A DNA stretch of 53,177 nt, from contig CAMDQN010000031.1 in NCBI GenBank assembly GCA_945905925.1, positions 1 to 53,177 of the forward strand, given 5' to 3'. Made by a program: the position numbers and the translations under genes. Under the pieces are notes generated by a model, which had not been told where the DNA came from, ran no database searches, and saw only the letters and a list, made by a program, of their open reading frames with translations. The stretch comes from Singulisphaera sp. GP187 (GTDB lineage Bacteria > Planctomycetota > Planctomycetia > Gemmatales > Gemmataceae). Positions 43,212-51,946 of this stretch are shown in pieces; position 1 is the first letter of the stretch, and the number at the start of each line of letters is the position of its first letter.

Positions 43212-44762
43212 TCAGTGGTCGCTGATGAACTCAGTAAGGTTGATTAGCGCCCACAGGACGTCGTGGTACACCGCTCGCTTGTCGGTTGCCTTGGCGATGT
43301 AGTCGAGTACCTTCTTGTTTTCCTGTTCGGTCGGAGGCCGCGACAGCGTCGACAGGAACATCGTCTCCACGAAGCTCTCTGGAGTCTTCGTCCGGATCAC
43401 GGTTTCGTTCGCGGCCTTCGCGATCCGGTAGTGGTGCCCGGAGTTCATCAGGTAGAGCACCTGCGGGATGCCCGCTTCGTAGTCCGTGGGGTCGGCGTCG
43501 TCCTCGCCCCGGAAGAACGTGGCGAACCGGCCGCGTTCACCGGCCTTCACCTTACGGGTCGCGTCCGTCGGCGCGGGTGTCTTCTCGTTGTTGGCGAGCG
43601 CGAACACCACTTCGAGCGAATCGAAGAGTTGGTTCGGCGTCATCACCCGCACCGCCATGTGGCTGTACAAGGTCTTGTCGGTCACGTTGCTGTTGAGCGG
43701 TTTGCTCGTTCGCTGGTACGCCTTGCTGTTGCAGATACCGCGAATCATATGCTTCAGGTCGAATCCGCTCTCCGCGAACTCGCGCGACAGTGCGGACAGT
43801 AGTTCTGGGTGCGTGCCCTTGTTGTCGTCAGTCATGTCATCGACCGGGTTCACCAGTCCGCGGCCGAAGAACTGACGCCACACGCGGTTCACGTTGGCCC
43901 GTGCGAAGTACGGGTTCTTCGCGGACGCGATCCACTCCGCGAGCGCGGGCAAGTACGGTCCGTCGGCCGATACGTTCGCCTTTTCGCCGCGCAGGAACGT
44001 CGGCGCGATCTCTTTCCGCGACGGCGGCACCATTAGCAGCGCTTTCGATTTCGGCGCATTGTCTTCCTTCGCGCCGTAGCGCTGGATGTTGCCTTCTTTC
44101 ACGTACATCGACTTCATCTTCGTGAAGAACGCGGCGAAGCCCCAGTATTCGGCCTGTGTCCAGTCGCCGAATGGGTGCTTGTGGCACTGCGCGCACTGAA
44201 GTTGCACGCCGAGGAACACGCGCGACACGCGGTCCGTGATTTCGTCCACCGATTCGTGGGTCATGAAGAACGTGACCGCGCCGTTCTCGTCCTGCATGCC
44301 GCCGGCGGTGAGCACGTCGCGAGCGAGAACGTCGAGTTTCTTGTTCGCAGAGAATCCCGTTTCGAGCCATTGCGTGAACGGCTCGTGCTTCTGCCGGGCG
44401 CTCGCCGCGGTGTTCGGGATGAGCAGACCCTTCCAAATGTCGGTCATGCGCCGTGCGTATTCGGGAGACGCGAGCAACTCGTCAATGAGTTTGGCGCGCT
44501 TGTCGGGTACTTTTGAGTCGAGGAACGCGCGAGTGCGATCGACGTTCGGAATCTCCCCGGCGATGTCGAGACAGACGCGCCGGATGAACTCGGCGTCGGA
44601 GGCCGCGGGCGAAGCGGTAATCTTCGCGTCGTCGAGGCGCTTTTGAATGGCGTCGTCGAGGAGTCGCGCGACCGCTTTCGGGTCGGCCGCGGAAACCGCT
44701 GGCGCTGCCCCGAAGGACGCGACGAGGCACGCGACGAGTCCAGTTCGGGAGAGAGCGCGCAT
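43212..44762 (-). CDS. DUF1549/DUF1553 secreted protein with CxxCH motif
   Basis: A 516-residue exported protein. A signal peptide MRALSRTGLVACLVASFGAA comes first. The DUF1549 part (about 25-230) contains DAEFIRRVCLDIAGEIPNVD, RAKLIDELLASPEYARRMTD and LGVQLQCAQCHKHPFGDWTQ, in which CAQCH may bind haem. The DUF1553 part (about 270-510) has LAEWIASAKNPYFARANVNR, VWRQFFGRGLVNPVDDM and TLSRPPTEQENKKVLDYI. It is the usual upstream partner of DUF1501. The ATG at 44762 starts the signal peptide; a TTG nine codons earlier is not needed. Confidence 0.92.
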   Translation of the reverse strand: MRALSRTGLVACLVASFGAAPAVSAADPKAVARLLDDAIQKRLDDAKITASPAASDAEFIRRVCLDIAGEIPNVDRTRAFLDSKVPDKRAKLIDELLASPEYARRMTDIWKGLLIPNTAASARQKHEPFTQWLETGFSANKKLDVLARDVLTAGGMQDENGAVTFFMTHESVDEITDRVSRVFLGVQLQCAQCHKHPFGDWTQAEYWGFAAFFTKMKSMYVKEGNIQRYGAKEDNAPKSKALLMVPPSRKEIAPTFLRGEKANVSADGPYLPALAEWIASAKNPYFARANVNRVWRQFFGRGLVNPVDDMTDDNKGTHPELLSALSREFAESGFDLKHMIRGICNSKAYQRTSKPLNSNVTDKTLYSHMAVRVMTPNQLFDSLEVVFALANNEKTPAPTDATRKVKAGERGRFATFFRGEDDADPTDYEAGIPQVLYLMNSGHHYRIAKAANETVIRTKTPESFVETMFLSTLSRPPTEQENKKVLDYIAKATDKRAVYHDVLWALINLTEFISDH

Positions 44763-45002
44763 AGGAAATTGTTTGGAGGGTGTGGGCAAAAAGCCACATC
44801 GGCGGGAGTATCAATCGAGGTTACCCGCGGAACGGGTCGCGGTCAACCGATTCCCGCGCATTGCGTTCGGCGCCGGCGTGGGTTACTCTGGCCTCCGTTC
44901 CCATGGCGAGTCTAGCTCGTCGCTTTGCGACAGGACGATGTTGCGTCGTCCGAGCATCTGCCAGTGCGTTCGACGCGGGGAAGGCTGTTCCAGCACCGCT
45001 TT

Positions 45003-45087
45003 CGAGCAGGAGCAGAGCCTGCCTGCATCGGTCTGGAGCAACCTCGCACGTCGCCGTTCCGATACAGGCAGGCTCTGCTCCTGCTCG
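45003..45087. repeat. Perfect 23-bp inverted repeat
   Basis: CGAGCAGGAGCAGAGCCTGC... at 45003-45025 is perfectly complementary to 45065-45087, with 39 bases between. It resembles the other intergenic palindromes here but has no GTAG head. Confidence 0.8.
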
Positions 45088-45143
45088 GCGGCGCCGTGAG
45101 CCTCCCGCGCCAAAGGAAGAGAAGTAGCCGACACGGGAACACG

Positions 45144-45173
45144 GACCGGCCCGCGCTTCCGCGCGGGCCGGTC
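45144..45173. terminator. 13-bp GC-rich hairpin upstream of the esterase gene
   Basis: GACCGGCCCGCGC at 45144-45156 pairs perfectly with 45161-45173 around TTCC. It lies 53 bases before the esterase ATG, so it may be an mRNA leader hairpin or a terminator for upstream transcription. Confidence 0.5.
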
Positions 45174-45225
45174 TTCGATCGTCATCGCGCCGCTCGCCCG
45201 CTTCGACCTCACCCCGGAGAACGAC

Positions 45226-46218
45226 ATGCTGTCCCGCAGATTCCTTTGCCCCGCAATCGTCTTCGCGCTGACCACCGTCTTCGCCCTCGCGGGCGGACAG
45301 GCACAGGAGAAGAAAGACGAGAAGAAGGACGAAAAGAAGAAAGACGAGAAGAAACTACCGGTGCCGGCGATCAAGCCGACCGCGGAGAACGTCCCGTATG
45401 GCAAACTCGAACGCCAGGTACTCGACTTCTGGCAAGCCAAGTCCGACAAGCCGACTCCGGTCGTGTTCTGTATTCACGGCGGCGGATGGTCGGGCGGCGA
45501 CAAGAGCGGCTACTACGGCGGCGTCAAGAACTACCTCGACAACGGCATCTCGGTGGTCACAATCAACTACCGGCTGATGGCACAAGCCAACGCGCAGAAG
45601 GTGGTGCCACCGGTGAAGGCTCCACTCGAAGACGCGGCTCGCGCGCTACAATTCGTGCGGTCGAAGGCCGGGACCAAGGAGGGCGAGTGGAACATCGACA
45701 AGAAGCGGATCGGCGCCACCGGCGGTTCTGCGGGCGCGTGCTCGTCGCTGTGGCTCGCGTTCCACGACGATATGGCCGATCCCAAGAGTGACGACCCCGT
45801 GGCGCGAGAATCGACCCGTCTCTACTGTGCCGCCGTCCAGGGCGCACAGGTCACGCTCGACCCGAAGGAAGTTCGCGAGTGGCTCCCGAACTACACCTAC
45901 GGCGCGCACGCGTTCGGCTTGAAAAACCTGGACGAAGTCGAGAAAGAGCGGGCAAAGATCGCGGATTGGATCAAGGAGTATTCACCGATCCGGCACGTGA
46001 CGAAGGGCGACCCGCCCATCGGGCTGTACTACACAGGGACCGTGGGCGCGAAGGTCGGCGAGAGCCACCCGGACCCGACCCACTCCCCGATTCTGGGCAT
46101 CAAACTGGCCGAGAAGCTCAAGGAGGCTGGTGTCGAGGTGGTCTTCCACTCCGCTACGGAGCCGAACAAGGAACTCCCCACCGCGCAAGCGTATCTAATC
46201 GCCAAACTGAAGAAGTGA
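45226..46218 (+). CDS. Secreted alpha/beta hydrolase, carboxylesterase-like
   Basis: A 330-residue exported esterase. The signal peptide MLSRRFLCPAIVFALTTVFA leads to a run of Lys/Asp/Glu repeats (EKKDEKKDEKKKDEKK). The hydrolase domain has VVFCIHGGGWSGGDKSGYYG, with the HGGGW oxyanion hole at about 83, and IGATGGSAGACSSLWLAFH, with the nucleophile Ser about 169. The C-terminus HSATEPNKELPTAQAYLIAK is the expected end of the fold. It is likely to cleave carboxylic esters, possibly acetyl groups on polysaccharides; the substrate is a guess. Confidence 0.85.
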   Translation: MLSRRFLCPAIVFALTTVFALAGGQAQEKKDEKKDEKKKDEKKLPVPAIKPTAENVPYGKLERQVLDFWQAKSDKPTPVVFCIHGGGWSGGDKSGYYGGVKNYLDNGISVVTINYRLMAQANAQKVVPPVKAPLEDAARALQFVRSKAGTKEGEWNIDKKRIGATGGSAGACSSLWLAFHDDMADPKSDDPVARESTRLYCAAVQGAQVTLDPKEVREWLPNYTYGAHAFGLKNLDEVEKERAKIADWIKEYSPIRHVTKGDPPIGLYYTGTVGAKVGESHPDPTHSPILGIKLAEKLKEAGVEVVFHSATEPNKELPTAQAYLIAKLKK

Positions 46219-46229
46219 CCCGATGAATT

Positions 46230-46261
46230 GCCGCTTGCGGCTTTGCAAAGCCGCAAGCGGC
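46230..46261. terminator. 32-base perfect palindrome
   Basis: GCCGCTTGCGGCTTTG followed by its exact complement, without a loop spacer, lies between the convergent esterase and RidA stops. It can form a hairpin on either strand and is a likely bidirectional terminator. Confidence 0.75.
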
Positions 46262-46267
46262 GAAACC

Positions 46268-46666
46268 TCACCCCACCACGGCCACCAACTCAATCTCGAT
46301 GAGCCATTCAGGAACCACCAGCGCGGCGACGCCAATTAAGCTGCTTGCCGGCGGGTTTTCCGGGCTGAGGTACTTCTTCCGCACCTCGCGGATGTGCGGC
46401 ACGTGTTCCGGTTTCAGATCGACCACGAAATAGGTGATCTTCACCACGTCGTTGAAGGTCGCGCCGGCGGCCTCAAGAGCGATCTTGAGATTTGCGAATA
46501 CGTGCTCGACTTGCGCGCGCATGTCACCTTTGCCGACCACTTCGGCCTTTTGGTTCACGCTCACCTGACCCGAGACGTAGATCGTCTTCCCGCCGGTCGC
46601 CGCGACGACGTGAGTGAAACCGTTCGTCGGATTCAGCGCGGGCGGGTTGATAAACTGCTTCGACAT
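46268..46666 (-). CDS. ridA: RidA/YjgF/Rid family protein
   Basis: A 132-residue trimeric enamine/imine deaminase. Motifs are GFTHVVAATGGKTIYVSGQV at about 16-35, MRAQVEHVFANLKIALEAAG and the C-terminal PASSLIGVAALVVPEWLIEI with the family Glu. It usually detoxifies reactive 2-aminoacrylate. The Arg that binds the carboxylate in RidA proper is replaced here by Gly-Val, so this may be a Rid2-Rid7 type with another substrate. It is separated from ThuA by 95 bases. Confidence 0.88.
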   Translation of the reverse strand: MSKQFINPPALNPTNGFTHVVAATGGKTIYVSGQVSVNQKAEVVGKGDMRAQVEHVFANLKIALEAAGATFNDVVKITYFVVDLKPEHVPHIREVRKKYLSPENPPASSLIGVAALVVPEWLIEIELVAVVG

Positions 46667-46761
46667 GTTCGAGTTCCTTTCGAGAACGAGCGAGGGATTC
46701 CTGGTCGTTGTAGTGAAGACGTTCCCTCAATGCGTGTCGCCGGAACTCGCGAATTCCAGTT

Positions 46762-47622
46762 TCACTTGCCCGTGTCATCGAGCATCACCTTGGCGGCCGG
46801 CTTCAGGTGGGCATCGTCGAGCTTCCCGACCGACCAGAGCAGACCGCGAGCGACCAGATCGAGATAGCGGGCGTCCGCGACGGTTTCGTTGTGGTGCCCG
46901 AGCGTGGTGGCGAACACTTTCGTCTTCCCGTTGTAGGTGTTCGTCCACGTGACGATGGCCTCGTCCGTTCGCTCTTTCCCGTCCTTGTTCTTGATGATCT
47001 GCTTCCCTCGGGCGAGCGGTTGGGCCGTGTCCAACAGTTTCCCGGCCGAGTTGTTGTACAGCTCCTCGTTGACCGTCTTCCACCCGTCCAGACCCTTGGT
47101 GATCAGGCTTTCCTTATCGAGGTACTGGATTTCGATTGGGGCTTGCGGACCGTGGCCGGTGCTCGCCAGACCGGTGAATTCGAACCACGGCGTCGCCTTC
47201 GGGTAGCCCTCGCTCCGGTAGCTGTGCATGCCACAGTGCAGCACCACCCCCGGCAACCCGGCCTTGTGAGGCTTCAGGATTCGCTCGATGATCTTCACGT
47301 CCTTCACGTCGGACGAACACTCGTCGTGAACGATCACGTCAAACCCCTTGGCCCAGTCTTCTTTCTCGTACACCGGGTTGAGGTGCTTCGTCGTCGTGTC
47401 CGAGTCGTATGCGATGGCCCACTGTACGTTTGCCCGCGCGGAGATGCCGCGCGTCAACAGTTCCTGTTGCTTCTTGTAGTCGTGGCAGCACCCGCCGATG
47501 ACCAGCAGGGCGCGAACGGGTTTGGGGTCCGCGGCGGGGGCGGCTCCGGTCGGGGTGCCGCCGAAGAGCGCGGCCGCGAGTGCGACACAGGTGAGCGCCG
47601 CGAAGAGTCGGGTGGATCGCAT
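46762..47622 (-). CDS. ThuA-like domain protein, secreted
   Basis: A 286-residue protein with the ThuA-like (glutamine amidotransferase-like) fold. The signal peptide is MRSTRLFAALTCVALAAALF. KPVRALLVIGGCCHDYKKQQ at about 38-57 and WAKGFDVIVHDECSSDVKDV, GLPGVVLHCGMHSYR and TKVFATTLGHHNETV are the family motifs. ThuA relatives in planctomycetes often accompany sugar catabolism and dehydrogenase genes. There is no ribosome binding site of note. Sixteen upstream codons from 47670 are excluded. Confidence 0.87.
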   Translation of the reverse strand: MRSTRLFAALTCVALAAALFGGTPTGAAPAADPKPVRALLVIGGCCHDYKKQQELLTRGISARANVQWAIAYDSDTTTKHLNPVYEKEDWAKGFDVIVHDECSSDVKDVKIIERILKPHKAGLPGVVLHCGMHSYRSEGYPKATPWFEFTGLASTGHGPQAPIEIQYLDKESLITKGLDGWKTVNEELYNNSAGKLLDTAQPLARGKQIIKNKDGKERTDEAIVTWTNTYNGKTKVFATTLGHHNETVADARYLDLVARGLLWSVGKLDDAHLKPAAKVMLDDTGK

Positions 47623-47707
47623 CGGGAGAAGTCTCTGTTTGTGGGTGTTGATCGAGGCAACAGGGCGCATTATCCCCGGTCGGACCGGGCGACGCCAGGC
47701 CGCGGCG

Positions 47708-50215
47708 CTACTTCACGACCCGGACCGCGAACGTGTGGAACACTTCCTGCCCACCTCCGTCGCGAACGGTCAGAATCACGTCGTGGTCGCCGGTCGTGTT
47801 GGCCGGAACTGTCCACGTTACCACCCCGGCTGCCGACACTGCCATCCCCTTCGGCCCGCTGTCGAGTTGGTACGTCAGCTTCTTGTCCTTCGCCTTCACC
47901 TTGAGTGGGTACGCGAACGTCGTCCCGGCCTTCGCCTCTCGCGGCGCCTTCGACGTAACCAACAGGTAGTTCAGCCCGGATTTCTCCAGCGCCGCGTCCG
48001 CGTCGAACTTGTGTAGCACCACCTGATCGTTGCTCGGCGGAAGCACTGCGATTACCTTCGCATCCGGGACAAAGTACACGCGCTTCCACGGGCCGAAACT
48101 CTCGCGGTCCCACCCGTCGAAACCCAGTCCGTGTTCGGCCTTGTCCAGTTTCGCGACTGACTGTTTCAGACCGCGCAGGTAGACCGTGAACGCGCCGCCC
48201 TTGCCGTTGGTGGCCGAAGTGAGGGCCAGGAAGTAGTCGCCGCGCACGGCCGGTAGACAGTAGCCGTAAGTCGCGTCGTCCGCGTCAGCGTACTTCAGCG
48301 TGCGGGACAGAATCCCCTTGCCGGTGAACATGGTGCGGCCGTCTGGACCGGGTACGACGTGCTTGAGGTCGCCCTCGTCGTATCGCTTCACCACACCGCC
48401 CTCGTTCACAAAGGTGGTGGCGGTGCTGGGCGAGTAGTGGGTGTTCCAGGCGCTGAACACGGTCCCGTCGGCTGACGGGATGCGCCCGTCGGCCGCGCCC
48501 CACACTCGCTCGTGGCGGTTCGCGTCGAGGATCGGCAGTTGCTGGAACGTCGCGAGATCGAGGAAGTACCCGTTGGCGACGAGCGGCCCGTTCGACCCGT
48601 GGCCCATGAGAACGATCTTGATGTCCTCCCGGAACGACGGCGGCGCGGACTTCTCCAACTCGAACGTGGTCAGGCTCCATCGCTCCAACTTTCCGGCCTT
48701 CTTCAGCCCGATGACGACGCAGTCCAGACCCGCGGCGAACGTGATCTCGTCTTCGGTGAGCGGGATGTACTTTGTGACGCGTGCCTCGTTCACGTCGAAC
48801 ACGGCCAGTTTCTTCAGCTTCGGCATGTGGAAGATCAGATAGCGCCCGCCGCCTCCCACCACGACATCGGTGAACGTTTCCGGGAGTTTCTTGACGACCT
48901 TGTCCGTGTCGAGCGTGGGCGGCGTGATGACCACCGACGACGGGTCGGCCGGGGCGAGCACGCTCGCGTCCTTCACTGCGATCCTCGCCTCGGTCCGCGC
49001 GACCTCCTTGCCTCCGACAGTGGCGACAACCGCGGCCGACACCGACGCGACCTCTGGTGCTGTCTGGACCGTCACTTGTGACGCCTTCGACAGATCGAAC
49101 TTGGCCTTCTGCCCACCCACGTCGATCTCGGTCGCGCCCAGTCCGCCGATTGCGCCTTCGAGCAAGGTCCGGCCGTCCGCGAGCAGCACGCCGGGCTTCG
49201 GCGCGAAGTCGATTCGGCGGATTGCACTGAGGCGCACCGGCTTGCCTCCGACCGTGACAACCGCGTCCGCGACCGTGCCGGTAACCATTCCCGCGCCGAG
49301 CCGGGCCGAGATTTCCACGCGCGCGGCCGTCTTGACGACCGGGGTCGCGGTCACCGACCACACGCCGCCGGTCTTCTTCATCGGGAACTCGCGGGCTTCT
49401 TCGTCGCCGGACTGGAGCACGAGTTTCAGGCTCGGCTCGGGCGCGTCGGGCACGAAGAACGCTACGCGCGCGGTGAACTCGGTCGGCTTGTCGAGGCTGG
49501 CGCGGGTCAGCGTCGGCGCGGTGAACGTGACATGGGGAGCCTTCAGGAATCGCTCCAGACGGCTCACCGGAATGGCCTGGTTGATGCCGGCCTTGCCGCC
49601 GCCGAAGCCGGAGACGACCACGCCGATGATCTTCCCGTTGTCGTCGAGAACCGGCCCGCCGGAGTTGCCGTAGGTGAGCGACACGTCCACCTGGATCGAT
49701 TGCAACTCGCCGGCCTTCATGCGAAGGGAAGTAACGCTACCGGCATTCACGCTGACGGCTGGGTATTCCTTGCGGTCGGGAGAGAGCGCTTTGCCGAGCG
49801 GGAACCCGCACGCGACCACGTCGGCCAGTTCGGCCACGTCCTTGATCGAACCGAGCGGCAGGCTCGGTAGTTCCTTCGCGCCGTCCACGCGCAGGAGGGC
49901 GAGGTCCGCGTCCTTGTCCGAGCGGACGACTCTCGCCTTGAGTACTCGCTGGGTTTCCAGGGCCGGGTTGAGGACGAGCGTGACCTCGCCGTTGGTCGCG
50001 GCGCGGACGACGTGCTCGTTGGTAACGAACAGCCCCGACGGGTGGACGCAGAACGCAGTGCCGCTCCCGCCGCCGGGCACTTCGACGAACGCGGTGGCAG
50101 CCTTGGCACGCTTGCCGATCTCGACTTTGCTCGGCTTGTCGGCCCCGGATGTGGTTGGCAGCGCCAGTGCGATCAGCGCGACGGTAAGGGCCGCGTTTGC
50201 GAGGGAGCGTAACAT
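47708..50215 (-). CDS. Large secreted trypsin-like protease with propeller and Ig-like domains
   Basis: An 835-residue exported protein. The signal peptide is MLRSLANAALTVALIALALP. The S1C-type protease domain (about 25-240) has FVTNEHVVRA (His about 64), DADLALLRVDG (Asp about 103) and TYGNSGGPVLDD (Ser about 184). A beta-rich middle part (about 260-420) follows, then a propeller-like section from about 450 (GRYLIFHMPKLKKLAVFDVN, KAGKLERWSLTTFELEKSAP). The C-terminal Ig-like (He_PIG-type) domain ends KLTYQLDSGPKGMAVSAAG and GDHDVILTVRDGGGQEVFHT. Only 59 bases separate it from the upstream DUF1501 gene, so they are probably co-transcribed. Confidence 0.85.
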   Translation of the reverse strand: MLRSLANAALTVALIALALPTTSGADKPSKVEIGKRAKAATAFVEVPGGGSGTAFCVHPSGLFVTNEHVVRAATNGEVTLVLNPALETQRVLKARVVRSDKDADLALLRVDGAKELPSLPLGSIKDVAELADVVACGFPLGKALSPDRKEYPAVSVNAGSVTSLRMKAGELQSIQVDVSLTYGNSGGPVLDDNGKIIGVVVSGFGGGKAGINQAIPVSRLERFLKAPHVTFTAPTLTRASLDKPTEFTARVAFFVPDAPEPSLKLVLQSGDEEAREFPMKKTGGVWSVTATPVVKTAARVEISARLGAGMVTGTVADAVVTVGGKPVRLSAIRRIDFAPKPGVLLADGRTLLEGAIGGLGATEIDVGGQKAKFDLSKASQVTVQTAPEVASVSAAVVATVGGKEVARTEARIAVKDASVLAPADPSSVVITPPTLDTDKVVKKLPETFTDVVVGGGGRYLIFHMPKLKKLAVFDVNEARVTKYIPLTEDEITFAAGLDCVVIGLKKAGKLERWSLTTFELEKSAPPSFREDIKIVLMGHGSNGPLVANGYFLDLATFQQLPILDANRHERVWGAADGRIPSADGTVFSAWNTHYSPSTATTFVNEGGVVKRYDEGDLKHVVPGPDGRTMFTGKGILSRTLKYADADDATYGYCLPAVRGDYFLALTSATNGKGGAFTVYLRGLKQSVAKLDKAEHGLGFDGWDRESFGPWKRVYFVPDAKVIAVLPPSNDQVVLHKFDADAALEKSGLNYLLVTSKAPREAKAGTTFAYPLKVKAKDKKLTYQLDSGPKGMAVSAAGVVTWTVPANTTGDHDVILTVRDGGGQEVFHTFAVRVVK

Positions 50216-50274
50216 CGGGCGGCCTCGTAGTCGGAGGAGGGTGAGGAGTGAGCCTACCGTCGAGATCGGGGCTG

Positions 50275-51681
50275 TCACCGGAGAACGCCGTCGATGACCT
50301 TGCCATCGCAGAGGGTCAGCGGGCGCCCGAGGCGGTCGTGGATTTCGGTGCGAGGTTCGACCCCGAGGCAGTGGTACACGGTGGCCGCGAGGTCCGCCGG
50401 CGGGACCGGGTTCGTCGCCGGTTCCGCCGCGAACCGGTCGCTCGATCCGTACACGGTGCCACCCTTCACGCCGCCGCCCGCGAGGACCGACGTGAACACC
50501 TTGCCCCAGTGGTCGCGCCCGTCGCGCCCGGCGCCCGCGCCGCCCGGCACCGACTGACCCACCTTCGGCGTGCGACCCATTTCGCCGGTCCACACGATCA
50601 ATGTGTCGTCCAGCATCCCGCGCCCCTTCAGGTCGTCGAGCAGCGCGGAGAACGCCTGATCGGTGACCGGGCAGAGGCGGGTTTTCAGGTCGAGGAAGTT
50701 GCGGTTGTGCGTGTCCCAATACACGCTCACGTTGGTGATGCCGTCGTTCGGCCAGAACACCGTGACGAGCGGCACACCGGCTTCGACCAGCCGCCGCGCT
50801 TGCAGCACCGATTGCCCGTGTGCGTTCATGCCGTATCGCTCGCGAATCTTTTGCGGTTCGCGTGAGATGTCGAACGCCCTGGCTGCGGCCGGCGTGGAAA
50901 GCAACGAGAACGCGCGGTCGTAATGCGCACCCATCGCTTCCGCCGCAGCCTGACTCTCGAACTTCCGCGCCTGTCCGTCGAGCGACCGGAGCAATCCTTC
51001 GCGGTCGCGCAGTTGAGCTTCGCTCACATCGGTCCGCGGTTCAAACTCGCCGACGCGGTAGTCCGGTTTGGAGGCGTCGGCATCGATCCGCATGGGGTTG
51101 TGAACGGGGCCGAAGATACCCGCGCCCTGCCCGCGGGTTTCCTCGACAAACCTGGGCGCGCCGTTGGGGACGATGGGCATCATCGAGACGTAGGGCGGGA
51201 GCGGCCCACGTCCGCGGCCCATCTTCGCGAGCACCGCGCCGTAGTTCGGCCAGTCGTCGGACAGTTGTCCGACCGGGGCCGGTTTGCCGGTCAGCAAGTG
51301 GTGCGGTGCGGTCAGGTGGTTCACGTCGTTGTGCGTCACCGAGCGGATCAGACACAGCTCGTGCGCCCGCTGCGCCAACTGCGGCAGGTGTTCGCACACG
51401 CGCAGCCCGTTCACGCTCGTCGCGATGGACTTGAACTCGCCGCGGTACACGTCGGGCGCATCGGGTTTCATGTCCCAGGTGTCTTGCTGGGCCGGACCGC
51501 CCCACATGAACAGCACGATGCACGCTTTCGCGTGTCGCCGTTTCTGGGGTTGGCGAAGTTGTCGCGCCTGGAGTACCTGCGGCAACCCGATTCCGAACAG
51601 ACTCAGCGCGCCGGCGCGCAAGACGGCGCGTCTCGGCACGGCGGGGTCGAAGCACGGTGCGTTCGCGTCGCGGGTTGGCAT
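50275..51681 (-). CDS. DUF1501 protein (second copy)
   Basis: A 468-residue DUF1501 protein. The N-terminus has PRRAVLRAGALSLFGIGLPQ, a Tat-like signal at about 17-36. Then come ACIVLFMWGGPAQQDTWDMK at about 53, SVTHNDVNHLTAPHHLLTGK, VTVFWPNDGITNVSVYWDTH and TGEMGRTPKVGQ followed by GRDHWGKVFTSVLAGGG. Unlike the first copy, no DUF1549 gene stands next to it. Its partner here is the large protease downstream. The ATG at 51681 is chosen as the signal peptide start; the 103 upstream codons are antisense to the neighbouring gene's leader. Confidence 0.92.
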   Translation of the reverse strand: MPTRDANAPCFDPAVPRRAVLRAGALSLFGIGLPQVLQARQLRQPQKRRHAKACIVLFMWGGPAQQDTWDMKPDAPDVYRGEFKSIATSVNGLRVCEHLPQLAQRAHELCLIRSVTHNDVNHLTAPHHLLTGKPAPVGQLSDDWPNYGAVLAKMGRGRGPLPPYVSMMPIVPNGAPRFVEETRGQGAGIFGPVHNPMRIDADASKPDYRVGEFEPRTDVSEAQLRDREGLLRSLDGQARKFESQAAAEAMGAHYDRAFSLLSTPAAARAFDISREPQKIRERYGMNAHGQSVLQARRLVEAGVPLVTVFWPNDGITNVSVYWDTHNRNFLDLKTRLCPVTDQAFSALLDDLKGRGMLDDTLIVWTGEMGRTPKVGQSVPGGAGAGRDGRDHWGKVFTSVLAGGGVKGGTVYGSSDRFAAEPATNPVPPADLAATVYHCLGVEPRTEIHDRLGRPLTLCDGKVIDGVLR

Positions 51682-51946
51682 GTGCGATCCGGGGCGTGCG
51701 GGCAATCGATTCGTCGAGTGTAACCCTTCGCGCCCGACTCGGCAACTTCGGCGTACTGCAGGTTCAGAAGTAGACACCGTGGGAATACCGCGGGCCGGGG
51801 AGCGCAGATCGCGGTCGAGCGGGTCGGTCTTGACGAAGCCCTTCTTTCTCGCCCACGGAACCGCGGCTAGAATGAATGCTCCCGGAGCGCCGGACCAGTG
51901 CGGCCCGGCCCCACGAGTGACGCTCACCACGAAGAATGGGACGCGA

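Larger units (their letters stand above)
44763..45225. other. Divergent intergenic region, about 460 bases, with two inverted repeats
   Basis: No gene is supported. It contains the 23-bp inverted repeat 45003-45087 and the hairpin 45144-45173 (listed separately). The rest has no clear promoter pair by eye. Confidence 0.6.

Noticed and set aside
50216-50719. N-terminal extension of the large protease frame
   Set aside because: Overlaps the DUF1501 coding sequence in another frame; the protease signal peptide starts at 50215.
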